Below are positions 1 through 9,022 of a stretch of 36,745 bases of DNA, in pieces. Source of the stretch: Methylobacter sp. (GTDB lineage: Bacteria > Pseudomonadota > Gammaproteobacteria > Methylococcales > Methylomonadaceae); assembly GCA_028716975.1 (NCBI GenBank), contig JAQUOU010000029.1:1-36745 (forward strand), in the 5' to 3' direction. The notes below the pieces were generated by a model that worked only from the letters and a program-made list of their open reading frames with translations, ran no database searches and had not been told where the DNA came from. Position numbers and translations under genes: made by a program. The number at the start of each line of letters is the position of its first letter. Positions within the stretch are counted from its first letter, which is position 1.

Positions 1-90
1 TGATAACAGGTCATGGGTAAATTAAGCAATATTTAAATCAATTAATTATCCCATTATTCTCATGTCAATTCACAGTTTTAACCCGTTACC
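1..90 (-). mobile_element. IS1-family element, right end only (cut by window edge)
   Basis: The first 60 bases are identical to the last 60 bases of the window, where they form the transposase start and terminal region of an IS1-family element. Positions 29 down to 1 are the first codons of the transposase on the minus strand (TTG at 27-29). The sequence continues to an imperfect terminal repeat ending ACCCGTTACC at 90, whose complement, GGTAACGGGTTAAAAC, matches the left repeat at 35936 (GGTAATGGATTAAACC). The flanking 9 bases at 91-99 (GAATTGTCG) do not match the 9 bases before the copy at 35936 (CTATAAAGA), so the two are probably different copies. Confidence 0.8.
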
Positions 91-108
91 GAATTGTCGA
101 GTGTTATA

Positions 109-1258
109 CCAATCCCAACAAGTTTTCATATTAACACCATAAGGTTATAATAAAGCTTTAAGGTAAGGCCTAAAGATGGAGGCGACCATCGCACGGCCCA
201 GAGATTTACCCGAAACGTTGCCAGCGCATGATTTTCATTCCCTTGCGAAAACAGAGCCGCATCCACGCACACGTATTCGATTCCTGGGCATGGCGCACCT
301 CCAAGAAGGCCTGACTTACCCTGAAATAGCGACGGCCTTGCGCGTCTCTAAGATCACCGTCTAAGGGTGGGTGCAACGATTTAAGGCAGCGGGTCTGGAA
401 GGCTTAAGGGAATCTGCGCGAAGTGGTGCGAAACGGATATGGGCGGCAGGCCAGGAAGCCGAATTCAAGGAAGCCGTAGTGAAGCTTCAAGAACAACGAT
501 CGGGCGGACGCATAACCGGGCCGGCTATACGAGCCCTGCTGGAAGAACAGTTTCAGGTCAGCTGTCGCCTCACTAGCGTTTATAATCTGTTGGCTCGATT
601 GGGTCTGGTCTGGATCACGGTTCGCTCGAAACCTCCGAAACAAAGTCAGGAGAGCCAAGACCGCTTTAAAAAACATTCGCGACGCGGTGATCGCGTGGGC
701 GCCTAACGATCTCAGCTTAGAGGCGGTTGAGAGCTGGTTTCAAGATGAAGCACGCGTCGGCCAGCGGGGAACGGTGACGCGCATGTGGGCCCCTAAAGGG
801 AGTCGTCCTCGGGTCATCCGGCCACAACAGTTCGAAGCGGCCTATGGGTTTGGAGCGGTCTGCCCTGCCGAGGATAAAGCCGCCGCCTTGGGCATGACCA
901 AGGCCAATAGCGAAGCGATGCAACAGCATCTCGAGGTGATTGCGGAGGCGGTCGCCTCGGGTAAACACGCCGTCCTGGTGGTCGATCGCGCGGCTTGGCA
1001 TGTCACGGCAAAATTGCGGGTTCCAGCCAACCTTTCCCTCTTGCCCTTACCGCCCTATTCTCCAGAACTGAACCCCGTCGAACAAGTAGGGCAGCAGCTA
1101 CGGCACTCGGATGGGGCAAATCGCTGCTTTAAAAACTATGACGATATTGTTGAGGTGTGTTGCCAAGCTTGGAGCCGATTCGCTAAGCAACCCGATGCCA
1201 TCCGAACACTTTGTTCTCGAAAATGGGCTGTGATAGTCTAAAAATTTATTGGAATTGG
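109..1258 (+). mobile_element. IS630-family insertion sequence, decayed
   Basis: A 1150-bp element is bounded by inverted repeats: CCAATCCCAACAAGTTTT at the left and, on the other strand at the right, CCAATTCCAATAAATTTT. It is flanked by TA on both sides (107-108 and 1259-1260), as expected for IS630, which duplicates a TA target. It carries one transposase gene with a stop codon and a frameshift, so it cannot move by itself. It sits in the sequence downstream of tRNA-Leu that resembles the sequence downstream of tmRNA, splitting that region. Ends are read directly from sequence; family comes from the transposase. Confidence 0.8.
176..1241 (+). pseudogene. IS630-family transposase, broken
   Basis: The reading begins at ATG 176 with a helix-turn-helix region (EGLTYPEIATALRVSKITV). 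A TAA at 362-364 interrupts it, and the frame continues with GWVQRF and a winged-helix linker to about 675. There a frameshift moves it to the frame read from about 687, which holds the DDE catalytic region: EARVGQRGTVTRMWAPKG, VDRAAWH and YSPELNPVEQ with the last Glu. Some usually conserved positions near the end are changed (QVGQQLR where IS630 proteins normally have W and L residues). One stop and one frameshift show it is a dead gene of otherwise near full length, about 350 residues. It has no role for the neighbours beyond having split the region downstream of tRNA-Leu. Confidence 0.85.
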
Positions 1259-1287
1259 TATTACTGTATCTTGCCACACTACGCTGG

Positions 1288-1343
1288 ACATTAAAAAAGC
1301 CGCTATCCCTTGTAGAATGCGGCTTTATATACTTCGTTGAATC
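1288..1343 (-). repeat. 56-bp block duplicated in inverted orientation downstream of tmRNA
   Basis: Read on the minus strand, this block starts GATTCAACGAAGT and runs through a GC-rich hairpin to TTTTTTAATGT. It matches 35718-35773 on the plus strand at 55 of 56 positions. Here it lies 16 bp beyond the CCA end of tRNA-Leu; there it lies 17 bp beyond the CCA of tmRNA. Similarity continues past the block on both sides of the IS630 insertion (ATACAGTAA, then a TCGACAATT-type segment). I read it as a shared piece of two related integrative-element junctions that now also serves as a terminator. Confidence 0.85.
1293..1326 (-). terminator. Rho-independent terminator of tRNA-Leu
   Basis: On the minus strand AAAGCCGC and GCGGCTTT form an 8-bp stem with a 15-base loop, followed by a run of T. 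It lies about 35 bp beyond the end of tRNA-Leu and has no other gene to serve. Confidence 0.8.
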
Positions 1344-1359
1344 GCTTAAAACATATCTT

Positions 1360-1446
1360 TGGTACCGAGGGCCGGAATCGAACCGGCACGGTGTCACCAC
1401 CACCGGATTTTGAATCCGGCGCGTCTACCAGTTCCGCCACCCCGGC
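1360..1446 (-). tRNA. tRNA-Leu (anticodon CAA)
   Basis: The 87-base sequence reads GCCGGGGTGGCGGAACTGG at the 5' end and ends TTCGATTCC...TACCA with CCA encoded. The anticodon stem-loop is CCGGAT-TCAAAAT-type with the triplet CAA, which reads UUG codons. A long variable arm (GGTGGTGGTGACACC) marks class II, as in leucine tRNAs. The acceptor stem GCCGGGG pairs with CCTCGGT, with two G-T wobble pairs. The E. coli tRNA-Leu(CAA) gene, leuX, is a known target for P4-type integrases, which matters because the downstream sequence resembles an integrase-associated junction at the other end of the window. Confidence 0.95.
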
Positions 1447-1457
1447 AAAGAATCGCT

Positions 1458-1486
1458 ATTATAAGTAAACATCTTTACTATTGCCA
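1458..1486 (-). promoter_or_regulatory. Sigma-70 promoter of tRNA-Leu
   Basis: On the minus strand a perfect -10 box TATAAT (1458-1463) is preceded at 17 bp by a weak -35 box TGGCAA (1481-1486). Transcription would start about 5 bases before the mature 5' end of the tRNA. The -10 is clear; the -35 is weak. Confidence 0.6.
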
Positions 1487-1536
1487 GTCTATTTTTAAGG
1501 TGTATTCAGCTGTCTAACCTGATAACATCGCCCGCT

Positions 1537-2556
1537 ATGAAAAAAAGTGATTTTATGTACCAACTGCCTGAAGCGTTAATCGCGCAAAAACCGTTACAGA
1601 GTCGGGATGCTGGCCGCCTGTTGTGCATGGATAGGGCAACAGGCTGGGTTATTGACAGGCAATTTACCGATTTTATTGATTTAATCGATGAACGCGATCT
1701 GCTGGTTTTCAATGATACCAAGGTGATCCGGGCCAGGCTGTATGGTGCAAAACAAACCGGGGGTAAAGTCGAGATTCTTATTGAGCGGATACTCGATGTG
1801 AATAAAGCCCTTGCTCATGTTAAAGCCGGCAAATCGCCGAAAGCGGGAGCTTTGATTGAATTGGATGGGGGTTATTGCTGTGTCGTGCAGGGCAGGGAAG
1901 GGGATCTGTTTCAATTAGATTTTGCGGGTGCGAATATACTCGAATTATTAGAGCAAACCGGCCATATTCCCTTGCCGCCCTATATTCACCGCGCCGATGA
2001 TGAATCCGACCTGAGCCGTTATCAAACTGTCTTTGCCAGGGAAGCGGGAGCGGTCGCAGCGCCTACGGCCGGCTTGCATTTTGACCTGGCCATGATGGAA
2101 AAAATTAAAACAAAAGGCGTCCGAACGGCTTTTGTAACGCTGCATGTCGGCAGCGGTACGTTTCAGCCGGTCAGGGTGGAGCTGTTATCCGACCACATCA
2201 TGCATAAAGAATACTTTGCCGTGCCGCAAGAAACAGTCAATGCTGTTCGTGAGGTAAGAGAAAGAGGCGGACGGATTGTTGCGATAGGCACTACAGCAGT
2301 CAGGGCACTGGAGTCGGCCTCTAAAAACGGCCAACTTGAAGCCGGTTTTGGTGATACGGACTTGTTTATTACGCCCGGCTATCAATTCAAGTGGGTCGAT
2401 GCCATGCTGACCAATTTTCATCTTCCTGAATCCACATTGCTGATGCTGGTTTCAGCGTTTGCCGGTTACGAGCCTATTATGAATGCCTATCGTCATGCTA
2501 TCGATAAATCTTACCGATTCTTCAGTTATGGCGATGCGATGTTTTTGAGTAGCTGA
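1537..2556 (+). CDS. queA: S-adenosylmethionine:tRNA ribosyltransferase-isomerase QueA
   Basis: QueA transfers and rearranges the ribosyl part of S-adenosylmethionine onto 7-aminomethyl-7-deazaguanine in tRNA to form epoxyqueuosine, late in queuosine synthesis, in the cytoplasm. The 339-residue protein has the family length (about 340-360) and characteristic segments: MKKSDFMYQLPEALIAQKP at the N-terminus, LLVFNDTKVIRARLYG near residue 55, HIPLPPYIHR near 140, AAPTAGLHFD near 175, HVGSGTFQPV near 205 and TNFHLPESTLLMLVSAFAG near the C-terminus. In many gammaproteobacteria queA is followed by tgt, yajC and secDF. Here the next gene is convergent and unrelated, so queA appears to be a single-gene unit. 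The intact family motifs argue for function. Confidence 0.97.
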   Translation: MKKSDFMYQLPEALIAQKPLQSRDAGRLLCMDRATGWVIDRQFTDFIDLIDERDLLVFNDTKVIRARLYGAKQTGGKVEILIERILDVNKALAHVKAGKSPKAGALIELDGGYCCVVQGREGDLFQLDFAGANILELLEQTGHIPLPPYIHRADDESDLSRYQTVFAREAGAVAAPTAGLHFDLAMMEKIKTKGVRTAFVTLHVGSGTFQPVRVELLSDHIMHKEYFAVPQETVNAVREVRERGGRIVAIGTTAVRALESASKNGQLEAGFGDTDLFITPGYQFKWVDAMLTNFHLPESTLLMLVSAFAGYEPIMNAYRHAIDKSYRFFSYGDAMFLSS

Positions 2557-2595
2557 TTTCATGAAATAGATAGAAGGAATGGTGAAAGTTTAGTA

Positions 2596-3165
2596 CTAGG
2601 CTGACACATCAACTTTAGATCCTAAATAGTCTTTCTGACCATTTTGGGCATCCTGATTTTTCTGGAATAATTCAACTTGGGCACGTGCAGCCATCGCCGT
2701 TGCTCGTGCCGCAACCTGTATGTCCGGGCCGGAGGGTTGGGCTGGGGCCAGGGCGGCTCTCCTGATGGTGTTGGCTTTTTGTAGTGTTGCGGCAGGATCG
2801 CCTGCAACCTCGGAAGTATCTATGTCGACTTCGCCCCCAATTGCATACCGAATACCATTGGGACCTTTTTGATATACAAAACTGGGCCCGCCCAAGGCAA
2901 TACCGGCGGCGGCGCTTAGGTGCGCTGCTTCATGCGCCCTGACTTCAGTATCCCTTTGTTTAAGTTCACTGATTACTTTCAGATCAGCCTCGGAGAGTTC
3001 GCCGATTTTTTTGAGTGCCGTTAATTTGGAATTATCAGGTTTTAATGCAGGATCTTGTTTAATTTCCTGATCCGGATCTGAATTATTTGCTGAGGCGACC
3101 TGTTGCTGCTGAGAATAATCAGTTCGTTGGGCAGCGAGTCTAATATTGGATACGGAGGAAATCAT
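2596..3165 (-). CDS. SprA-related putative metalloprotease
   Basis: The 189-residue protein has a low-complexity Gln/Asn/Asp-rich N-terminal third, then EVRAHEAAHLSAAAG with a zincin-like HEAAH at residues 78-82, and a Gly-rich core (SFVYQKGPNGIRYAIGGEVDIDTSEVAGDP). This combination is that of the SprA-related family, annotated as putative catalase- or metalloprotease-like proteins; no reaction is established. The HExxH-type motif would bind a metal through its two His with Glu as catalytic base. The C-terminal half is rich in Ala and Gln and likely helical. No signal peptide is visible, so it is probably cytoplasmic or surface-exported by an unknown route. It converges on queA and stands alone. 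Confidence 0.75.
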   Translation of the reverse strand: MISSVSNIRLAAQRTDYSQQQQVASANNSDPDQEIKQDPALKPDNSKLTALKKIGELSEADLKVISELKQRDTEVRAHEAAHLSAAAGIALGGPSFVYQKGPNGIRYAIGGEVDIDTSEVAGDPAATLQKANTIRRAALAPAQPSGPDIQVAARATAMAARAQVELFQKNQDAQNGQKDYLGSKVDVSA

Positions 3166-3282
3166 GATGCACCTTATGCACCTTCACATTAGATAAACAA
3201 TTTAAAGTTTAATAAACAATCAGCCAATAGTCTATGAATAGAGCAAAAAATAGATAAATTAACGGAAAAGGAGGGTTGGATT

Positions 3283-3332
3283 GAGACTCGAAACCCAACA
3301 AGAGATAGCCTTCACAGTTGGGTTTCGCTCTC
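3283..3332. repeat. Intergenic hairpin of the AAACCCAAC type
   Basis: GAGACTCGAAACCCAAC (3283-3299) pairs with GTTGGGTTTCGCTCTC (3317-3332), with one bulge. No T tract follows on either side, so it is not a standard terminator. Hairpins with the GTTGGGTT core recur in this window (9197-9223 and 9245-9251), which suggests a dispersed repeat family. Confidence 0.6.
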
Positions 3333-3345
3333 GCCCTCTACTTTA

Positions 3346-3747
3346 CTATTTAATTTTGATCAGTTCCTTGCCATTGCTGGAAAAGTGGCATTTGCCTACG
3401 GCAAAATTGTCGCAATCTTTCGATTCTTCCATCTTGGCGCCGTTCAGTCCAAGTTGAATTTTTAGCTCACAGAAACTGGCTTCGCTTTCAGAGTGTTTTT
3501 TCATGACCAATTCGTTTTTACCAGTGCTTTTGGCTTCACCGGCAATATCTACCGAACAGTGGCTACTGCCGGATTCCTGGGCAGGGGATTCATAGTCCAC
3601 ATCCGCGTAGACAATGAATTCTCCATTGATACTGGTGACTTTTAAGTGACGCACATAGTTGCCATCGCGTAATACATAATGATCGGTAGCGGCGAAAACG
3701 TTGCCCGAAATCAATATCGCAATAGATAAAAACAAACTTCTTTTCAT
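3346..3747 (-). CDS. Small exported protein of unknown function
   Basis: I start it at ATG 3747 because GAGGTAAC lies 4 bases upstream and the next residues form a signal peptide: MKRSLFLSIAILISGNVFA, with cleavage likely after VFA. The mature part is about 114 residues and predicted periplasmic. It has four Cys (SHCSVD, SFCELK, KDCDNF, GKCHFS), enough for two disulfides, and begins TDHYVLRDGNYVRHLKV, which looks like beta structure. I do not recognise the family. It is transcribed alone, between a SprA-like gene downstream and a gene-poor 265-bp stretch upstream. Confidence 0.7.
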   Translation of the reverse strand: MKRSLFLSIAILISGNVFAATDHYVLRDGNYVRHLKVTSINGEFIVYADVDYESPAQESGSSHCSVDIAGEAKSTGKNELVMKKHSESEASFCELKIQLGLNGAKMEESKDCDNFAVGKCHFSSNGKELIKIK

Positions 3748-4012
3748 GATGTTACCTCTTTTTTTATTTGAATTTGACCAACAGGGTGGAATGCGATATT
3801 CCATTACCCTCCATGCTGTCTTTGGGTGTATTTAGCACAACTCGAAATTATTGTATCGCATTGTTACAAGTTACCAAAAAGCGATAAAATTTTGGCTAAG
3901 ACCACCTGCGGCTAAATGATGAACTGAGGCTTTGTTAATAGCTCCTACATTAGCAATATTATATGGATGTTTTTAAATGGATTTTTTAAAGAACGGTTTT
4001 TTTGCTTAGGAA

Positions 4013-5326
4013 TTAAATATCTTTTAACAAACGGTTTTGCTTAGAAGTTTCCATCAATTCCCTGAAATTGTTGACTGCATCAACAAGCATCTGCTCCTGA
4101 TTGATTTCCTGGAGATGATTTTGTCCACACTGCTCCAGAGCGTTAATAACATAAGCGATGGTCAGTATATTGATGTCAACTGCAGGCTGATAAATTTCCT
4201 CATTTTCGTCCTGATTTTTAATCTCGAGAATAATATGGCTTGCCACCAGGTTTGATAAAATCGGCTGAATAAATGCTATCGGTATAATCAGCTTTGCCGC
4301 TATTTCGGGCGCGCTTAATGGCTTTTTGAACTGAACGAAATTCTTAATAACCAAATGAGTAATCTGTAGGGCAATGAGTTTTTTCAGGGAAAAACTTAAA
4401 TCGGATATGCGGTTTTTATTTTTATAAATCTCATAATTCTGTAGAAAAAAAGCTATCTCACAGCCAAACAGGACAATCATCCAGCCAATTTGCAACCAGG
4501 CGACAAATAACGGTAGCGCGGCAAAACTGCCGTAAATAGCATTGTAATTCGATACGCCAATCTGCAGGCTTAGATAAGCCCATTGCACCAGATGATACAT
4601 AATACCCGTGACAATACCGGCAATTATGCCGGCCTTGTAATTAATTTTATGGTTAGGCATAAAAATAAATGTAAATGCAAATAGTGCAATCATCAGCAGC
4701 AAAGGCGACAAGCCTAAGGCTCTAATTACCAGCCAGGTGCCAAATTCCGGTAATTGAATAGCCGTTGTTAGCCAGGTTATTTGGGTTTTAAGGAATACCA
4801 TAATACTGCTGGAAGTTATCAATATAACCGGAGCCAACAACATTAAAGATAAATAATCGCTAAATTTACGGCTTAGAGATCTTCCCTGGTTTATTTTCCA
4901 TATGGCGTTAAATGACTCTTCGATATTGCCAATTACCTGGATAATGGTCCAAAACAGGACAACAATACCAATCCCCGCAACCACTCCGCCTTTAGTACTT
5001 TGCAGCAGATTTTGTGCAAAGCTGATTAGCTGCAATATCATGGTTTCCTGAGCCGGTACTTGTTCGATTAATCGCTGTTCCAGCATTTTTTCAAAACCGA
5101 AACCTGTGGCGATGCCAAACAGCATGGCGATGACAGGCACTATCGACAACAGGCTGTAAAGCGTTAATGCGGAGGCTCGTAGCGGACATAAATCACAGGA
5201 GAAACCCCGGATGGATAAAATAATTATTTTTATCGATTTGATGATTGCCGCTTTGACTGGCGGCAGTTTTTGCTCGTGTAACAGCCAAATATCATCTTTA
5301 ACAAAACTGATTATGTTAAGTTTCAT
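4013..5326 (-). CDS. YihY/BrkB-family inner membrane protein
   Basis: The 437-residue protein has a short cytoplasmic N-terminus and then six hydrophobic segments in about the first 290 residues, including SALTLYSLLSIVPVIAMLFG, GVVAGIGIVVLFWTIIQVIG, FIFMPNHKINYKAG and ALPLFVAWLQIGWMIVLFG. This is the arrangement of the YihY (former RNase BN/BrkB) family; the assignment of the family to RNase BN was an error, and its function is unknown, possibly transport. The C-terminal 150 residues are soluble and resemble the winged-helix-like tail seen in longer family members. The ATG at 5326 is followed directly by family-like sequence. It diverges from mfd with a 240-bp gap. Confidence 0.88.
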   Translation of the reverse strand: MKLNIISFVKDDIWLLHEQKLPPVKAAIIKSIKIIILSIRGFSCDLCPLRASALTLYSLLSIVPVIAMLFGIATGFGFEKMLEQRLIEQVPAQETMILQLISFAQNLLQSTKGGVVAGIGIVVLFWTIIQVIGNIEESFNAIWKINQGRSLSRKFSDYLSLMLLAPVILITSSSIMVFLKTQITWLTTAIQLPEFGTWLVIRALGLSPLLLMIALFAFTFIFMPNHKINYKAGIIAGIVTGIMYHLVQWAYLSLQIGVSNYNAIYGSFAALPLFVAWLQIGWMIVLFGCEIAFFLQNYEIYKNKNRISDLSFSLKKLIALQITHLVIKNFVQFKKPLSAPEIAAKLIIPIAFIQPILSNLVASHIILEIKNQDENEEIYQPAVDINILTIAYVINALEQCGQNHLQEINQEQMLVDAVNNFRELMETSKQNRLLKDI

Positions 5327-5503
5327 TGGCTACTCATATCCTATTGAATTGAGGACGATTATATTTAAGCGGGTAGGTTAGTGCAAAAATACGTCAATGT
5401 TACATAAAAAAAGCAAGATGTGGCGGCGCAAGACCTGAGTCAATTCTTCGGATATGACGATGTGATATTTTTGGGTTATTGATATAATTTATAAATGGAT
5501 AGA

Positions 5504-5522
5504 GACATTGGGTTGCAATGTC
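5504..5522. other. Hairpin in the mfd leader
   Basis: GACATTG-GGTTG-CAATGTC is a perfect 7-bp stem with a 5-base loop, 44 bp before the mfd start codon. A TATAAT at 5483-5488, just upstream, is a candidate -10 box without a convincing -35. If that promoter is used, the hairpin lies in the mfd mRNA leader. No T run follows it, so it is not a terminator. Confidence 0.4.
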
Positions 5523-5566
5523 CTCATAATTTCATCTTTAAATAATTCACTCATAGCTCATTAATA

Positions 5567-8500
5567 ATGGCTAACACTTTAATTTTTTCTCCTCAGGTTC
5601 CGCAAAAAAAAGATCAGGCATTCATCTGGACCGGCTTAACCGGGTGCGGAGATTCGCTGGCGCTGGCGTCAGCCATTAAAAATGAAGCGCGTCTGTTTGT
5701 TATTGTTACGCCGGATAATCAAACGGCTTTGCGGCTTGAACATGAGTTGTCGTTCTTTTTGCAAAATGAGCATCCTATTTTGCATTTTCCCGATTGGGAA
5801 ACCCTGCCTTATGATGTTTTCTCGCCGCTGCCGGAAATTATCTCGGAACGGCTGAAAACGCTGGCTTTGCTGCCGCAGGTGAAACGAGGTGCGCTGGTTG
5901 TTCCGGTAACAACCTTAATGCACCGGCTGGCGCCGCGCGAACATGTTTTAGCCAATAGCTTTGCCGTTAAAACCGGTGATGATTTTAACCTGGAATTGAA
6001 CAGGCTCAAGCTGGAAAGCGTCGGTTATCAGTGTGTATCGCAAGTCTATCAACATGGGGAATTTGCGGTCAGGGGCTCGATCGTGGATTTGTTTCCGATG
6101 GGCAGCAAGGCGCCTTTTCGCATTGAATTATTCGATGATGAGGTTGAATCCATTCGAACTTTTGATCCTGAAACGCAACGGTCATTGGATATCTGTGACC
6201 GGATTGAGTTATTTCCGGCACGGGAATTCCCTTTTACCGATGAATCCATCAAACATTTTCGGCAGGCTTTCAGGGACTATTTTCCTGAAACCTCGCCTAA
6301 AAATCATTTATACAATGATGTCACCAAAGGTATTACGCCGGGTGGTATTGAATATTACCTGCCGCTGTTTGTAGAGCACACGGCGACATTGTTTGATTAC
6401 CTGCCAGCCTCCGCGGTTTTAGTGACATCGGAGGCTTTCAGCTCCACATCGCAGGCTTTTTATGCGGAAGCCGAAGACCGTTTTCAACAACGAAAATACG
6501 ATGTCGACCGGCCGCTGCTGCACCCGGAGTTATTATTTTTATCGGCTGACGAGTTGCTGCAAAGAACAACGTTATTTGCCCGCATTACGCTTGAAGGCAC
6601 GAAGCCCATTGATAACCACAGCGACTTCCACTGCCATCCTCTGCCTGATTTAACCCTGGATGCCAAACTGAAAAATCCGGCGCAGAAGCTGCAACAGTTT
6701 ATCGATGAATTTGCCGGGAAAATTCTATTTGTTGCAGAATCCGCAGGGCATAGAGAAGCGCTGATTGAAAAATTAAAGCACCACGGAATTACAGTGAAGC
6801 AGGTTGAAAGCTGGCAGCAATTCCTGAAGTCCGAAATATCGCCGTGTATTTTTGTGGCCCCGATGGATCAGGGTTTATGGCTGGAAAATCCTGACATCGC
6901 CATTATCACTGAAAGCCAGCTTTCAGGAGAAAAAGTTCAGCAACGACGCCGCAGACGCAAGTCCGGCGCGCGTGAACTGGAAAATATTGTCAATAACCTC
7001 AATGAATTGACTATAGGCTCGCCCGTTGTGCATCAGGAGCATGGCGTGGGCCGGTACCTGGGTTTACAGACCTTGAAGTTTGGCGGCATAGCGGCAGAAT
7101 TCCTGGCCCTGGAATACGCCAATAACGACAAACTGTATGTGCCGGTTTCATCGCTACATGTGATTGGGCGTTATACCGGCATGAGCCCTGAAAACGCGCC
7201 GTTGCATAAACTGGGCGGTGATCAATGGAGCAAGGCCAAGAAAAAAGCTATGGAGCGGATTCGGGATGTTGCCGCGGAATTGCTGGAAATTCATGCCAAA
7301 AGAGCCGTTAAAAAGGGCCATGCTTTTACTATTGAAGATATTGAATACCAGGCTTTTGCCGATGCGTTTCCATTTGAAGAAACGCCTGATCAGCAGGCCG
7401 CCATTGAAATGATACTCGAAGATATGGCAAGTCCTCAGCCGATGGACAGAGTAATTTGCGGCGATGTCGGTTTCGGCAAAACGGAAGTGTCCATGCGCGC
7501 GGCCTTTATTGCCGTACAAAGCGGAAAACAGGTGGCAATACTGGTGCCTACAACCTTGCTAGCGCAACAGCATTACCAGAATTTTCGTGACCGCTTTGCC
7601 GACTGGCCGGTGCGTATCGAAGTAACGTCGCGTTTTGTCTCGCCCAAGCAGCAAAAAGAGATTGCTCATGATCTGGAGCAGGGTAAGGTGGATATTGTTA
7701 TCGGCACCCATAAGTTATTATCCCCGGAGATTAAGTATAAAGCGCTGGGACTGGTGGTGATTGATGAGGAACACCGTTTTGGGGTTCGGCAAAAAGAACA
7801 CTTCAAGAAATTGCGCAACGAGCTGGACATGCTGACCCTGACGGCCACGCCTATCCCACGTACTTTAAATATGGCGATGTCCGGCTTACGGGATATTTCC
7901 ATTATTGCCAGCCCGCCGCCTAATCGCCATGCCATTAAAACCTTTATCAGCGAATGGATAGACTCTCAGGTTAAGGAAGCCTGCTTGCGTGAAATTAAAC
8001 GCGGCGGGCAGGTTTTCTTTCTGCATAATGAGGTAAAAACCATGGAGAAAATGGCCACCGAATTGCGGCAGCTGGTGCCTGAAGCCCGGATAGAAACGGC
8101 GCACGGACAAATGCCGGAACGCGAGCTCGAACGCATCATGCTGGATTTTTATCATCAGCGTTTTAACCTGCTGTTATGTTCCACCATTATTGAAAGCGGT
8201 ATCGACATACCCAGCGCCAATACCATTGTTATCAATCGCGCTGATAAACTGGGGCTGGCGCAACTGCATCAATTGCGCGGCCGGGTAGGGCGCTCTCATC
8301 ACCGGGCTTATGCCTATTTTATCGTGCCGCCGAAAACCTTAATGAGCAACGATGCCATTAAGCGGCTGGAAGCCGTCGAAGCCTCCGGCGATTTGGGCGC
8401 GGGCTTTATGTTGTCATCGCATGACATGGAAATTCGCGGAGCCGGGGAATTATTAGGCGATGACCAAAGCGGTCAGATCCAGGAAATCGGTTTTACTTTA

Positions 8501-9022
8501 TATACCGAATTGCTGGAACGCGCCGTCAACGCCTTAAAATCAGGCAAACAGCCGGAACTCGATACGCCCATGGATAAAGGGCCGGAGGTCGATCTGCAAA
8601 CCGCTGCGCTGATTCCGGAAAATTACCTGCCCGATATCCATGCCCGCCTGGTGTTGTATAAACGCATATCCAGCACTGAAAGCAAAGACGATTTACGCGA
8701 ACTGCAGATAGAAATGATAGACCGTTTCGGCTTATTACCGGAACCGGTTAAAACGTTGTTCAACATTACCGAATTGAAACAACAAGCTGAAAAACTGGGC
8801 GTCAGGAAAATAGAAGCCGGCGCAGCAGGCGGACGCCTGGTATTTACAGCCGAACCTAAAATCAACACGGAACAGCTGATTTCATTGATACAAACACAGG
8901 CGCAGTGTTATAAATTCGATGGCGCCGACAAACTAAGGTTTATAAGACCGTTTGAATCAACAGAACAGAAGCTTGAGTTTATCAGCGAACTGCTGGAAAA
9001 ATTAACCCTGGAATCGGCGTAA
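5567..9022 (+). CDS. mfd: Transcription-repair coupling factor Mfd
   Basis: Mfd pushes RNA polymerase off DNA lesions and recruits UvrA to start strand-specific nucleotide excision repair. The 1151-residue length is typical. Visible in order: the UvrB-like N-terminal region (HFPDWETLPYDVFSP near residue 70, GEFAVRGSIVDLFP near 165); the RNA-polymerase-interacting CarD-like domain starting about 485 (SPVVHQEHGVGRYLGL); the helicase motor with Walker A GDVGFGKTE near 630, DEEH near 732, TLTATPIPRTL near 757 and QLRGRVGRSHH near 905; and the C-terminal UvrA-masking domain. No Shine-Dalgarno of strength precedes the ATG. It appears monocistronic; what follows is gene-poor debris. Confidence 0.98.
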   Translation: MANTLIFSPQVPQKKDQAFIWTGLTGCGDSLALASAIKNEARLFVIVTPDNQTALRLEHELSFFLQNEHPILHFPDWETLPYDVFSPLPEIISERLKTLALLPQVKRGALVVPVTTLMHRLAPREHVLANSFAVKTGDDFNLELNRLKLESVGYQCVSQVYQHGEFAVRGSIVDLFPMGSKAPFRIELFDDEVESIRTFDPETQRSLDICDRIELFPAREFPFTDESIKHFRQAFRDYFPETSPKNHLYNDVTKGITPGGIEYYLPLFVEHTATLFDYLPASAVLVTSEAFSSTSQAFYAEAEDRFQQRKYDVDRPLLHPELLFLSADELLQRTTLFARITLEGTKPIDNHSDFHCHPLPDLTLDAKLKNPAQKLQQFIDEFAGKILFVAESAGHREALIEKLKHHGITVKQVESWQQFLKSEISPCIFVAPMDQGLWLENPDIAIITESQLSGEKVQQRRRRRKSGARELENIVNNLNELTIGSPVVHQEHGVGRYLGLQTLKFGGIAAEFLALEYANNDKLYVPVSSLHVIGRYTGMSPENAPLHKLGGDQWSKAKKKAMERIRDVAAELLEIHAKRAVKKGHAFTIEDIEYQAFADAFPFEETPDQQAAIEMILEDMASPQPMDRVICGDVGFGKTEVSMRAAFIAVQSGKQVAILVPTTLLAQQHYQNFRDRFADWPVRIEVTSRFVSPKQQKEIAHDLEQGKVDIVIGTHKLLSPEIKYKALGLVVIDEEHRFGVRQKEHFKKLRNELDMLTLTATPIPRTLNMAMSGLRDISIIASPPPNRHAIKTFISEWIDSQVKEACLREIKRGGQVFFLHNEVKTMEKMATELRQLVPEARIETAHGQMPERELERIMLDFYHQRFNLLLCSTIIESGIDIPSANTIVINRADKLGLAQLHQLRGRVGRSHHRAYAYFIVPPKTLMSNDAIKRLEAVEASGDLGAGFMLSSHDMEIRGAGELLGDDQSGQIQEIGFTLYTELLERAVNALKSGKQPELDTPMDKGPEVDLQTAALIPENYLPDIHARLVLYKRISSTESKDDLRELQIEMIDRFGLLPEPVKTLFNITELKQQAEKLGVRKIEAGAAGGRLVFTAEPKINTEQLISLIQTQAQCYKFDGADKLRFIRPFESTEQKLEFISELLEKLTLESA

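Noticed and set aside
404-676. Minus-strand reading frame inside the IS630 transposase
   Set aside because: It mirrors the transposase codons and has no family features or ribosome site.
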